Positions 32,721 to 44,486 of a DNA stretch of 64,000 nucleotides are shown here, piece after piece (position 1 is the first letter of the stretch; every line of letters starts with the position of its first letter). The position numbers were made by a program, and so were the translations under genes. Origin of the DNA: Zygnema cylindricum (lineage: Eukaryota > Streptophyta > Zygnematophyceae > Zygnematales > Zygnemataceae). The stretch lies in assembly GCA_037447655.1 (NCBI GenBank), contig JBBHKE010001729.1, positions 163,554 to 227,553 on the forward strand, given 5' to 3'. The notes beneath the pieces are model-generated. The model saw only the letters and a list, made by a program, of their open reading frames with translations, was not told the DNA's origin and did not search any database.

Positions 32721-33396
32721 ACACCTTCATCGCGATTAGAGTAGAGGAACTACGAGTATTATGACCAACTTATAATTGATAACATCAATGTGATGTAAGG
32801 TGATGTTAACTCCTTGTTTAATTGGTGTTATCAATACTATTTTATGACTTTAGGTGAACAAAACCACAACATCGGTATACCATCTCCCAAGTTCTGTTCC
32901 TATGTGTCAAAGTCAACCCATTCAGTTAGGAATATTCCAAATGAAATATCTTATACAGTGAATTCCACAATCATTTTTGCATATTTGGGAGGTTACCGTT
33001 TTTGGACAAAATTGCAATCTATAATTATGACATGTTTGTTCCTCGAAACCTTTAATAAAACATTTTAATCCCCTAAAGAAGTCAAAGTCCAGACACTCAT
33101 TGTTAGAACCTGTGAGGCAAAAAAAAAGTTGGCAGTGAACATGATTAACTTTTTGTATTTGGATCAAAGAAAAAAAACGGTAACTTTGAAGATGAATGAC
33201 CATTAGTTTTTGAACCTTGAGGAAACAATTAAGGACCTCGACTAAAAGTTGATGCTTGTTTTCTGGCCCTGCAAAAGAAAATAATTTTCGTGACCTTAAA
33301 TATGAACGAACAGTTTCTCCTTTACGAGTTTAAAAACTGATTAAAATAACCTCTGGGCCTTAAAAAAAAAAAAAAGGGGGTGGGGTGGGAGAAAAC
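32721..33396. other. No recognisable exon
   Basis: This interval should hold the 3' continuation of the ABC1 kinase gene (minus strand). I found no kinase motif in it, on either strand. Confidence 0.5.
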
Positions 33397-35066
33397 CTTG
33401 ACAGCTACTTCTCTCCCATCTCTAAGCTTGGCTCGGTGAACTTGAGCCAATGAGGCGGCAGCAATCGGGGCCTCCTCAAATTCTGCGAATCTGAAAATCA
33501 TAAAGAACATTTCATTGTCAGCTAATATGTGAATAAAATAGTCTCTCTCTCTCCCTCTCCCTCTCCCTCTCCCTCTCCCTCTCCCTCTCCCTCTTCCTCT
33601 CTCTACCTTAATTCATTGTTAACAGCCATCCTTGAAAACTGAAAGAAAGAAAAACCTAGATTAAAACATCTGCCTGAAAATGTTAACCGTGACAACACAA
33701 ATGTGCCAAAAACGGCGGGAGGGGAGGGGGAGGGTGAGGAAGGAGAGGGGGAGAGAAAAAATATGAAAATGGTTCCGTACATTTCGCTTGGATTCACTCC
33801 AAACTCTTCCAGTAAAACTTTCTCAATCAATTTGAAAGGACGACCGCGAGCCTGCCATACAAATAGACTCTCTCCCCTCCCTCCATCCCACCCAACCCCA
33901 CCCAAAAAAATTGGGGAAATTACCCAAATCACCCAAACATTGAAAAGGTAAGAACTTCCACACCTAGGAGAAAACACAAGAAAAGACGAAAAGTTTAAAC
34001 ATTATTTGTTCAAATTTAACCCACTGAAAAAGAAAAGTCACCTATACAGTGATCAAAAGAAAACGAATAAAATTTTACATGCGAGGTAAAAACAAGGAGA
34101 TAGGAAGTAATTAACTCAAATTTAGTCATTTGAAGAAGCAATGATATGAACAGTAAGGTACAAAAAATTGTCACAATAGTGTGATGGGATTTCAATACCA
34201 GAAAATTGCAAATGTATGAACTCCATGAGGGAAAAAAAGGAACAAGAGACAATGGTGCCCATAATGTTAAAAAACCTCATATACAATTATAATGACCAGT
34301 AGGAAAGGCAGTCTTTTTAAAGAAAATCTGAAACGGAGTGAGAGTTACTACAAATTATTGGCAAGGCATGACAGGTAGTGAAAATTGGGTGGCAAAAAGA
34401 GCTCTGAAGAGTAAAAGAGTTAAAGAAAGAGAATTCTGAACCCACCTGATCTTGCAAAACAGCAAGTGTTGTAGTGTATTCCTTTGGTAAATGTTGGAGA
34501 GAAGCCATAAATTGACCTGCTTTAATGTAAATCCCACGATTTGATTCACAAAGCTTCAAAAGGCGTTGTGCCGCACGGAGGTGGATCTGCTCGAAAAAAG
34601 AAAAATAAATAAAAGAGAGAAAGGGAGGGCGGGAATAAAAACAACAAACCCCAAAATTACAACTTCCTTTCAAGCTACAAGTAACCAGAATAAGCACTCA
34701 AAAACAACGGAACATTCTTCCCAATGGTCACAGTTAATGTACATCGTGCATTGTTATTAGCGTTAATGTTTTATTTGGCGTTCAAACTCATTTTTCTATG
34801 TGCACACTTGTCAGAATATCAATCCGCCAGTTGCGATGAAAGGGTAAAATTCTTATTAACGGTCTCCAATTAAAACTGATTAAGTGGCGAAAAAAAAGCT
34901 GACGCTAATAATGCTACAGGATGTAGTTCGACGACATACCAGAGAATCGATATTCTACGCTTACCTCTGACTTTATCTCGTTGTACTCCGGGTTCTTTTT
35001 CTTTCCTTTGCCCTTGATAGTAATCTTCAATAACGTATATTTGTAGTCGAAGCTGTTAGCGGCAAA
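33397..35066 (-). CDS. ABC1/ADCK1-type atypical kinase, internal exons only
   Basis: Four minus-strand exons with splice signals: 35066-34965, 34586-34446, 33851-33781 and 33490-33397. Protein order: [18 protein letters not shown]; then [25 protein letters not shown] with [14 protein letters not shown] (the family's KxGQ motif); then [18 protein letters not shown]; then [19 protein letters not shown] (the Ala-rich AAAS loop that replaces the glycine loop) and GREVAVK (ATP-site Lys). These motifs define UbiB/ABC1 kinases, which act in mitochondria or plastids in quinone and lipid homeostasis; the wording is closest to the ADCK1 branch. The first exon or exons, right of 35066, and all catalytic exons after VAVK are not found. 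Confidence 0.8.
33540..33603 (+). repeat. CCCTCT hexanucleotide microsatellite
   Basis: About eight CCCTCT units within an intron of the ABC1 kinase gene. Confidence 0.9.
34742..34924. mobile_element. MITE family A copy (diverged)
   Basis: Starts CATCGTGCATTGTTATTAGCG after TA. It holds the core TGTGCACACTTGTC and AGTGGCGAAAAAAAAGCTGACGCTAATA in the family order, and ends GGATG before TA. It lies in the intron between the first two ABC1 kinase exons. Confidence 0.6.
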
Positions 35067-35157
35067 CTGCGGCAGTCAGAGGAAAGCATATGGAAGTTAA
35101 CCACACAACAAAAAATGCTCCAGCACACACACTTCGCACATCAACAGGCAACCAGAG

Positions 35158-35293
35158 ATAGGGAGGGAGGGAGGGAGGGAGGGAGGGAGGGAGGGAGGGA
35201 GGGAGGGAGGGGGGGAGGGAGGGGGAGGGAGAGGGTGGAGAGGAGAGGAGGAGAGGGAGAGAGGGGGAGAGGAAGAGAGATTGAGAGAGAGAG
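35158..35293 (+). repeat. GGGA repeat, strong G-quadruplex potential
   Basis: About 13 consecutive GGGA units (35160-35225), then a mixed purine tract to 35293. It lies just upstream of the first recognised ABC1 kinase exon, on its non-coding strand. The complementary strand gives the apparent Pro/Ser-rich frames. Confidence 0.9.
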
Positions 35294-35873
35294 GGAGAGT
35301 ATACATCAATCAAATAAGAAAAATAAACTGCGACTAGCAGCTTTCATATTTCAGGTTTTTTTTGTCCACTATTATACCAGGGGTGTGAAAGACTATTTTG
35401 TAATGTTTTTTGCTGTGTAGACACCGCCTGTGTGAGTCAACTTTCGTCACATAAAAACAGACAACTCATTACAAAATAAAGTTCAGATGCATAAAAGGTC
35501 TTCTCAAATTAACTGGCCTTATGTACCAGCATCCAAAGGCTAAGTAAGACTTTAATGATTACATTTGCGTACAGCTTTTAATTTTTTAGTGTCCATCTAG
35601 TATTTTCCTGGTGTCCACCTTTTTGTAAATTTGGCCGTTTCCCTATCCACGTTGGTTAGGCGATGTGGCATGTTGGCGATTCAAAAAACAAAAAAATCCA
35701 AAATTAAATGATGTACGTCATCATAGAATTTGTCTTAATACAAGGCTCGGCAAGTGTCAGGAAGTTTCTTTTCCAATCACGGGCTAGGGTTGTAGATTTA
35801 TGCCTCACATCAGGTGTCGATACTCTTGCCTGCTGATGTGTGCTCATACGCATCACTACAGTTCACCTTATAT
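35294..35873. other. No recognisable gene
   Basis: The missing 5' exons of the ABC1 kinase could lie here or beyond; I could not identify one. Confidence 0.4.
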
Positions 35874-35906
35874 TGCTATTAGTGTTAATGTTTTCTTTGC
35901 GACTTA
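35874..35906. mobile_element. MITE family A end fragment
   Basis: CACCTTATATTGCTATTAGTG and the following TTAATGTTTTCTTTGCGACTTA match the left terminus of family A, then stop where a GGGTGGCCTTCCATT Harbinger-like end begins. Confidence 0.5.
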
Positions 35907-36066
35907 GGGTGGCCTTCCATTATGCGTTTCAGTAATTGTACGGAAGAGTTTACTGAAGGGTGTGCCTTCCATTTGGTCACGTTAGTAAATCACTTTTTAT
36001 TTGCGTGGCTCATTCAGGTTGGTAACACGTTGATTAATATTAGATGCTTAAAATCTTGAAAGAATC
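35907..36066. mobile_element. Harbinger-like fragment (one end)
   Basis: TTA-GGGTGGCCTTCCATTATGCG resembles the end of the element at 36070 (GGGTGAAGTTCCATTAGGCG) and carries the same AGTAAATGTACGG-like subterminal motif. The opposite end was not found. Confidence 0.4.
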
Positions 36067-36069
36067 TTA

Positions 36070-36843
36070 GGGTGAAGTTCCATTAGGCGGTCCCAGTAAA
36101 TGTACGGCCAAGTCTACTTGCAGCGTTTACTGGAAGTCCGTCCCATTGTGTCGGGCCAGTAACAAACCTTCCTCAATTATGATAAGCGCCACGTGGGTTA
36201 GAGTCCAAATTCTAAAAATTTTGAAAAAAATCTACAAACGGAATATCTGTACGAAATTTCTATACCACCGGAGGTAACTAATGATTTGTATATAAAGTTT
36301 TTGCCTAGATTTTGATTTTGAAAATGGAAATCAAAATTTCGAAACCGAATGGCAAAAAGACGCGGCAAACTTTGAAGGTCGCGACAATCTTTAAATGTTG
36401 GTGGATGTCAGACAAAGCGTGCGAGGATATTTTCACCTGACCTGCATTCAACGTGGCAGGAGGCACATGGCATGTACGACGTGTAGGAGGCACATGGCAT
36501 GTACGACGTGCACGCTTGTGATCGCTTGTACAACGTAGATTTTTTTTTCCTTTTCACCTGTACCAATGGTAATGAATGGCAGGCATCTAGTGGGCCCCAA
36601 CTCTCCTCGCGAGGAGAGTTGGGGCACACTGGATGATGTGCTCGATTGTTTCGCGGATCTCAAAATGTGAAACATCCAACAGTCAAGAATTACGCCTACA
36701 TCATTGGAGCTTCCCGACAGCTTTCCAGTAACGATGTTTCGTCCAACAAACAAAAAAAAACTGGTACGGCTCTGTACGGCGTTGTACGAAAACGTACGGC
36801 GTCCAGTAACCAACCACACTTTTCGTCTAATGGAACTTCACCC
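36070..36843. mobile_element. PIF/Harbinger-like non-autonomous element 2
   Basis: Inverted termini GGGTGAAGTTCCATTAG and CTAATGGAACTTCACCC (17 bp, perfect) are flanked by TTA duplications (36067-36069 and 36844-36846). It is 774 bp with no transposase. Inside, a block containing GGCATGTACGACGTG is duplicated in tandem (about 36466-36510), and a short perfect palindrome AACTCTCCTCGCGAGGAGAGTT lies near 36600. Confidence 0.85.
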
Positions 36844-36846
36844 TTA

Positions 36847-38077
36847 GAATGCAAAGTTTGACGCATTGTCTGTACGAGCGAAGGCAATATCTATATGAGC
36901 GGAGGCAATATTTGTACGGTTGGAGGTAATATCTGTTGATATTTGAGTATTTTCTAGGTCTTTATTAGGATAAGAAAAAGAGCAGAGGCAATCTGCCTCT
37001 AAACTCCCTTCTCTAAGCCCCCACACTTGTTGTAGTCACTAAAGGCTGGAAAGGGAGCTAGAGCCATGGCTGCCTAAGCTCTCCAGAGAGACAGGAGTAG
37101 ATATTGGTAGGTTTTATTAAAAAGGATCTTGACGGACCTAGGATTCAATCCAAGTACCTGCCATCAGTCAAACTAGATGTTAGCTTTATCCGTTTAGTCT
37201 AAGACTAGTGTTAAATGATATAGGGTTCGATAATTATATATAGACTTAGATGTAGACTAATTCATTCAACTGAAACTTTATTCGGGATGCATAGATCCAG
37301 TTATGTAGAGTACGGAGAAGAAACAGATACCGCACGTTTTGTTTCGATAGCGAAACAAATACCGCGCAAGTACTTATGACGGCTACGCTTGAAATCTAGT
37401 TTCGATCGGACGATTGAAAAGGATGCCAAGATCGCGGAAGAGAATCTCGGCGGTTTGCGGTCGTCGCCACATAGGATGACACGTGGCAAAATGACATTGG
37501 ATCGCGGCAACTTCGGAGATTACTGGAACAAATCCGGATATGACATGTGTCGACATTTTGGCCAGGTCGTACGATGGTCGTACAGAAAGTACACCGGCAC
37601 CTGTACTTTTCTTTACGACACACTAATTTGATTGGTGCCGTACGTCAGTAGATAGAGTTCTAGAGAGGGAATAGGACTTAGAATATTTCTGGTAGGTAGT
37701 CGCCTTTTTGAGAGAGCACCTTGTATAAAAGGCTAACTTTGGGCAGCCGTAACTATCAATTTACTTGACCATTTTCAGTGATTTTTTTGCTGCGGACTCA
37801 AGGGTGTCCGGCCTACATAGGGGTGTAGTCGATCTGAGTTTTTGTCTGCCAGGGTGGCTGCATTTCTAAGGGAAATTCAAAGTGGGTGAATGTGTCCAAA
37901 ACTCATATTCTAACTTTGCATTCTGTGGTGGAACTGAGCACACAGGAAGTCTTATTTCACAAGGGTGAAGCTATAATGGGTTTTTGATTGTCAAAGGGTC
38001 AGTCATTTGGGTTTATATCAACTTGGAGTCGGCACTATCTAGATTAGCTTCTTTTGGATTTGCGATTTCTGTGGGCA
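36847..38077. other. No recognisable gene
   Basis: Contains TGTTGATATTTGAG near 36932 and a TATAAAAG at about 37724, a pattern seen in LTRs, but no matching end or primer-binding site was found. Confidence 0.35.
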
Positions 38078-38558
38078 ATGGATCATATAGAGTTCAGCAG
38101 TCAGTTGTCACAAATTAATTCTACACTTGCAAGCACACACACGATAACTGAGGAAAATGCATAGACTATTCTCTGTGAAGTTGTAAAACCTAAAAGCACT
38201 CTGCGGAGATTAGAAGACATTGTCAAGCAGCATGCTTTTACACTATTTAAGGATTTTCTGGCAGCGGCTGGCACAGAGGAAGACATACATTTCATTTTTG
38301 AAGAGGCACGACAAAGACCTCCCTTTAAAGCTGCCGAGTATTTATGCATCTATTTCCTCGAGTTGTCGGTGGATGCTCCTAAAGTAGGACAAGTATTACG
38401 TGTGTTTTTTCTTTTTCCTGTTAAAGTTAACAGGTTTTTATTTATGGTTTATTTGGCCTTTAACACATAACTTGTTTTGTGTTGTTATGTGAATGTATCA
38501 GGCTCGCGGTGACTATGTTGATCTTTTAGCAAATGAGAACACTTGCCTCGTACATTAG
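38078..38558 (+). pseudogene. Unrecognised two-exon coding region with one in-frame stop
   Basis: From ATG 38078 the frame reads MDHIEFSSQLSQINSTLAST, meets TAG at 38162, then stays open through STLRRLEDIVKQHAFTLFKD and EEDIHFIFEEARQRPPFKAA to a donor at 38384 (AAA-GTAGGA). An acceptor at 38499-38501 (GTATCAG) begins a 57-nt exon reading ARGDYVDLLANENTCLVH and stop, in phase. The segment has coding-like composition and good splice sites. The TAG may mark a pseudogene, an assembly error or, less likely, an acceptor (CATAG) of an exon starting at 38165. I do not recognise the family. Confidence 0.45.
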
Positions 38559-41141
38559 TAACACCCCAATTGAACTGAAATCCCGAAAGGCTCGAGTTAA
38601 AACAATAATGAATAAAACATAAAGTCTTGAAATACTCTGGTTCAAATTCTAGTTAAAAAGAATGCCATATCAAATTTTACTACAGATTCGTCATGATTGG
38701 CAAAACCATATACGAAAAAAAAAAAGTCCTAAATGGCTCTTAATTGACAAATTGCGCACTTGTAAATAGTAGGTACCGTAAATTGCAAACAAGTGTTTTT
38801 CATATCCAAAAGTATATTGCGCAGAGTAAAATCAATAGGCCTAGGCTTCATGCCTTTGCAACTTTGCAAATGCGAATTTTGATTCAACAAAGTAATTACC
38901 TTACAACAAGAAACAATAAGAACATTGCACATTTTATAGACAATTACCTTATTGTTCAAATGTACATGATTTTTTTTTAATCCAGCGGTTTAATTTGCTA
39001 TACAAAAATAAATAATCACGAAGCCCGGTTCACTTGGTTTGATGTTACGGTAAATGCACTGCATATGGATAGTTTTCCATTGGTGAGCCTTGTTGATACA
39101 CACTAATATAAATAAAAAAAACCTCCCGATTTGCCATCCTCATCCACCCACTTCAAACTTCTGTAGAGTAAGCACGTGTCTTATTTCTTGCTAATGGTAT
39201 ACACGTGTCTTATTTCTTGCTAATGGTATACATTAGCAATTAGCTACGTCTCTTCTGTTTCTCCTACTTAAGGTTGTTTACTTCATGTTTCTTCATTTTG
39301 CAAAGTGATAACATCTCTGAACGGATAAAACGTCATCAGAAAAGGCTGAAGGCACCATTCGTGTTTGCCTTTGTAATGTTGTCGTTTGGCCGAAGTCATG
39401 CACAAAAGCTTTAAAAGATGCTCATTGATAAACTTCTGCTTTGCATAGTCCCTCTGAAGAACATAGGAGATCAACATCGTAAGCATTTTGGGTATGCAAC
39501 CAAAATCCTTTAATTCATTTTTTCTTTGGTTGGTAGGTTGTGCCCGCTTCTTATTAATCTAGCACTAATGTAGATATTTAAATATAGATATCTAGATATG
39601 TAGATATGTTAATCTAGATATGTAATCTAGCTGTGTACTTAGACTGAGCGTTAGAACATATTGACAAGCGGAAGTTACTTTTCTCACTGTGCTTCCTTTC
39701 TCAACTTGATTGCGGTTTTTATAATATAATTGTGTGAATCATGGTAATACTTTTGCCAATAGTTATAGTGAAATAAAGCCAAGTGCAAATATTATTAGAA
39801 GTATTGTTTGATTTTGAGCCTAGGAGCTAGAAGGATCACTGGCCTAGTATTATCATAGGTTGATCATTGTAAGTTGATATTCCGTCTGGGGGCTGACTTT
39901 TGTTGGCGTAATCTTCAAAATTGTGATATGTATTCATCCATCAATGTTCTCGAATAACATAAATAAAGTTAATTTTGTTAAAAGAATGAAATAGCATTTG
40001 CTTCACGGCTTGGAATGTCTAAGAGATTCTTGAGGTGGCCAGATCATAATATCTAGCAGTATCACTAATTGTAAGACAAAGATCCGAGATATTGCAAGTG
40101 ATGATGGTGAAATAAGTTATTTTTGTCCTGTATATGTTTCACGTAGTCTTAGATTGGAAGATGGCGATTGATAACTACAACAATTATATCCAAAGGTGTT
40201 GTCAACATTATAACGGATAGTGGAAACATCAAAAATTATATATCATATATTATATTTCATTCAATGCTATCCAATCAATGAGGCGAAAGTTATATTGGCT
40301 TGGAAATCCCACATGGACATCTTTATCAATATAAAGACTTTTTTTTTCCAATGAGCAATATTTGTATCAAAACTGTAGTCACGATTCAAAGTTATCATTA
40401 GAAAGTAGAAAAAATCACACACACTAATTCAGCATTAATGATAATAAAATTTATATTATGTGCACGATTTTCAAAGCATCCCTCGAAAGGAAACTATTGT
40501 TTTATTTTATTCTTCTTTTTGATTGATGTAGTGCACGAAGTGCTCCTCAGTTAACGCCAGCAAGCTATTAGTCATGTTTTTTTTTGTGGCCTTGTTAACC
40601 TACCCTTTTATTCTCCGATCCTTCGGTCTTTGTTATTTTAAACATTATCTCGGGAACTTTAGGTGTTAGCGTCCTCTGTTTATGATTTAACTCGGCTTCT
40701 TTGCCCACCTCCTCATTTCTAACTCCACTTTTTTTCTCGCCTCATTTTACTTCTTCAAACCAGGTCAATTATCACCTAATTGCTTTTTTTTTCAGAATAA
40801 CATTTGTCTAGTCTCTCGCATGGCAAACGAAATTTTTGGTTTTCTTGATCAAGTGGTAAAACATCCCTTAAGCTTGGTCAATGCTATTTACAGTGCAGTG
40901 AATTGTATATCACTGTAACTTCAGGTACAGGGTGTGTTTCGAACATGAGAAAAGTTGCAAGATTCGGTGTCGCACAAGCCAATTTAGTACTGAAAGTTAA
41001 TTGGTAATGATTTTTGCTTCACAACACCCTTAATTGCTAGTTGGGGACATCAAAAATTAAAAAAGTACAGAACTGTATTGTTAGTTCAAATGTGCGAAAA
41101 TGGGAACCGCTATATCAAGTCTCCTCGTACTATACGCGTAA
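38559..41141. other. Long AT-rich interval without recognisable gene
   Basis: Short frames only (for example 38744-38980, 39283-39486), none with a domain. A direct repeat of about 27 bases (ACACGTGTCTTATTTCTTGC) occurs at about 39171 and 39200. Confidence 0.5.
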
Positions 41142-42688
41142 GGGTACGGCCCGATGTGTTAAGTTTGGGTTTTTTTCTGTCGTTTTCCTTTAAAATTTAG
41201 CGATGTAGTGCCTAAGTTGCGACTGTACGAAGAAATTGCAAATTTGTAGAGTACAATTTGTGTCATTCTCCAACTTAGGATGTACAAAAATTTGTCGTCT
41301 TGTGTTTTTTCAACCCACTGTCACGTCATCTTCAAACTTATCATATACCACATTGGCAATGTGTTAGTAAAACTGTTTACACTAATAGGAAAACATATTC
41401 CCACGTGTGAAGTTTTCAAAAGTTTTTGACGACTGAAAAAATTACAGGCGACGCGGACCCCTTCACACGCGACCTTCACACCTAAAAACGAAAGATTCAG
41501 GGTCGTTCGTTTTTGTCCGCATGCACCTTGTATGTTTTTATTTTTGCAGGGGTCTCAAAGCTGCAGTGTCATTTCACGCAAAGTTGAAAAATTTGTGAAA
41601 TCTGCGAAGTCATGGCGGCCGAACAGGAGAGGTTTACGCAAAGGCATGTCGTACAGCCACGGCTGCAAGGCTGTACGTCTACGATGTCACATAATGACAT
41701 GCGACATGCCAAATAGTTTCAAAAATTACGGTGTCTTACGACGCTTCAAAAAGTTTCAAAAAATACGGTGCGGCAAATACAAATTGTACACGGTGACGGG
41801 CGTCATGGGTATTGTCGACGTATACAATCGTCACAAACTTAAGTAACAATTTCGAGTAAACACAATAAGGGTGCGTCTCCATGTGCCTAAGTAAGGGTTT
41901 TTTTCTGTCGTTTTCCTGTAAAACTTAGAGCCGTACCGCGTAAGTTTCAACCGTACAAAAAAATAGAAAAAATGAGAAGTACATTTTGCGTCATCATCGA
42001 ATTTAAGATGTACTACATGCTGTCGTCTTGTGTTCTTCGACCCACGGCCACACCAAAAAATATCATCTTCAAACTTTTCTTTAAAACACAGGGGAAGATG
42101 TGTTTTAAAACAAAGTACATTCGAAAAACAAATAGGAACACGTATTCGCACGTGTAAAAATGTATACACAAATTTCAAACGAAATCAAACGACGGTGAAA
42201 GGTACAGTATTCGTTATTTTTTGTCCGTTTGCGTCCATCAAAGTACACAATTTGTTTTGTTTTGTCGCGTTTCGTTCAGTACGGATTTTTCCATTCCAGG
42301 GTCTGAAAATTCCGATGCCATTTGACGAAATCGTGAGAAATCTCTGAGGGCGCCCCAGCAAGCAGCACACGCCGCCTCTCTCACGCAGCTTCGCAATTTT
42401 TCACAATTTGGTGCGTCATCAAAGATTGTATACTGTCGACAGCCGTCACCGGCATTGTCGACGTATACAATCATCACGCCCTTTAGTGACAACTTCGTTT
42501 GGTACACATAGGGACACCCGAAATCCGGGTCCGCCGGATCTTCGCTAAAAACAAAGTAAATTCTCTAAGTTTCAAGTACATGGAGACGCACCCTAACACA
42601 TAGAGACACCTGAAATCCGTGTCACGCCGGATCCGCACCAAAATACAAAGTAAGTTCGCTAAGTTATAAGTACATGGGGCTATAGCCT
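41142..42688. mobile_element. Older Harbinger-like element, interrupted by a younger relative
   Basis: The left end is TAA-GGGTACGGCCCGATGTG. Its first 700 bases run parallel to elements at 41869 and 51950 (TTTTTTTCTGTCGTTTTCCT near the left end). The right end AAGTACATGGGGCTATAGCC-TGA lies beyond the younger copy, preceded by CCGGATCCGCACC as in the relatives. So the younger copy at 41869-42593 sits inside the older one. Confidence 0.6.
41869..42593. mobile_element. PIF/Harbinger-like non-autonomous element 3
   Basis: Termini GGGTGCGTCTCCATGT and ACATGGAGACGCACCC are near-perfect inverses with TAA on both sides (41866-41868, 42594-42596). It is 725 bp with no transposase. It shares its interior with the element at 51950-52730 (TTTTTTCTGTCGTTTTCCTG, GAGCCGTACCGCGTAAGTTTC). 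Confidence 0.85.
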
Positions 42689-42890
42689 GACACACTCAAA
42701 AATATCATATATTATACTACGGGTAAACCAGAGATAGCACTCCCAATTATTTAGAGGAAAGCGACAGAAAATGCTTACTTTGGCACATGGAGATATACCG
42801 TAAGGTGCAGCAATGCTACCAAGTCATATTAGCAATTGCAGAACAACAAAACGCCCTTTTTCCGTCCCTTGCCAGCAAATCCGGCGGATA

Positions 42891-42940
42891 CTCCCATACT
42901 CCCATACTCCCATGCTCCCATACTCCCATACTCCCATACT
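42891..42940 (+). repeat. Decanucleotide repeat (ACTCCCATAC)n
   Basis: Five to six copies of a 10-base unit, one with a single substitution (ATGCTCCC). Confidence 0.9.
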
Positions 42941-42985
42941 GATCAGCAAGGACAACCGGGAACAACTCATAAAGCGAAGACCACA

Positions 42986-43096
42986 ATGGATAAGGCCATT
43001 CTCGAACATTTAAAGGAGACTCCATTGTTACCATTCAAGGCTTCTGTTTGTCCGACTATACTAAGCGAAGAAGTTTCCTATTTACTTACTAACCAG
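42986..43096 (+). CDS. Possible first exon of an unidentified gene
   Basis: ATG at 42986 opens a 37-codon frame, MDKAILEHLKETPLLPFKAS to EEVSYLLTNQ, ending at AACCAG-GTTGTC, a plausible donor. The composition is coding-like. It cannot be spliced in phase to the monooxygenase exon 1 acceptor at 44445, so its partner is unknown. Confidence 0.3.
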
Positions 43097-44486
43097 GTTG
43101 TCTCAATCAAAGTTTGGTGAGATGCGATTCATTTTGACTCCAATGCCCTTTCCGTTACAAAGATTGTTCACACGTTTGTTATGAACAGGGAAAAAATCAA
43201 TTCATTTTTTTTTCTATCTTTCAAGGCTTGAATAAGTGATATTTATCAGCAGCTCTAAAGTGTAATATGGACTGTTGATATTCTCATGAACCTCCAGTTT
43301 TCAGCTTTTAGTTGCGGATATACATCACTGCAGTACTCAAATAATTAAATTTAAGCATGCACTCCACAATTTGCAAGGCTATTTTTTGTTAGGTGTGTAT
43401 CATCCAAGCCCATGAGTGTGGTCAACAATGCTTCAGCGTTGGCATTTCTTAAAGTATTGATTTGGACCACACTTGACTTATGAACACTGCATATCCTCGA
43501 GTGTATTGTTAGTAATTTTAAGGTTACTTTGTGTCAGAATCATGCATAATGGCGGTGAGCTACCATTAACACCCACAGAGGCTCACACTTTGAGTGAATT
43601 CGATCCATAAATGTTTGACAAAAGTTTATGTAGACTACCAGCTTCCTGAAATTCAAAATTTGATCTTTAATGAAAATGATATCAATCTATCCTGACATTT
43701 ACATCAAATCATTTTTACTTTTGAGCTGTGCACACAAGTTAGTGCAAGAAAAAAGGCTGTCAGATTCCATGAAATTTGTGTATTTACTTTGGCCCATGTT
43801 TATCTATTATCAAGATTTTCAATTCACACCTATCTGCACTCGTATTTGGGTGATTAGCATTTTGTAAAATTGGTAGTCACTGTTTTAACCGGCTACATAA
43901 ATGACTTCAGAAAAATTTGGAAATGTGAGAAATTTCCATGCCGATTGTGACAGTAATTTTTTATGTGGAACCTGACTAAGGTGTACTCTGGGCGTTGGTC
44001 AGTGTCTCCATGAGAATTGCATCAAGCCAAAGATTAGAGTCACTAGATAGCGATGAGAATGAGTTATTAATTTGTGGCATGTTTGTGGACACGATAACAC
44101 ATACCAAAACATTAGCTGTGGATATGGTACATTACCAATAGCATAGCTTTTTACAGCTAATTGTATGGCTATTTCACAGTGAGTCGTTAAAGTAAGTTTT
44201 TCCGACGTTTTGTCTCAAATTTATCGGAGCATAGAAATCAGTAGTTAACTGTTCAACCAGGAGATTGAATTGTGTACTATTTCTTGGGGAAATTGTTTGT
44301 GAGAAACCAGTTTTGCATTCACTCTGCTTAAAACATATAACTTTCTTTCCACTGTGTAAATCCTCTGCTATCATTTCGCCTTCAAAAATGTGGTCTGTTC
44401 ATGTTGGTAGCCTGCTCATGTTGGTCAACTGGATGCTTTTTGCAGGTCCTGGGTCTCCAAATTTTTTACTTTTTTCCGATTTCAAA

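Noticed and set aside
35874-36843. Single element from 35907 to 36843
   Set aside because: The left end at 35907 (GGGTGGCCTTCC) matches 36843 less well than the end at 36070 does, and only the latter has matching TTA duplications with perfect inverted ends.
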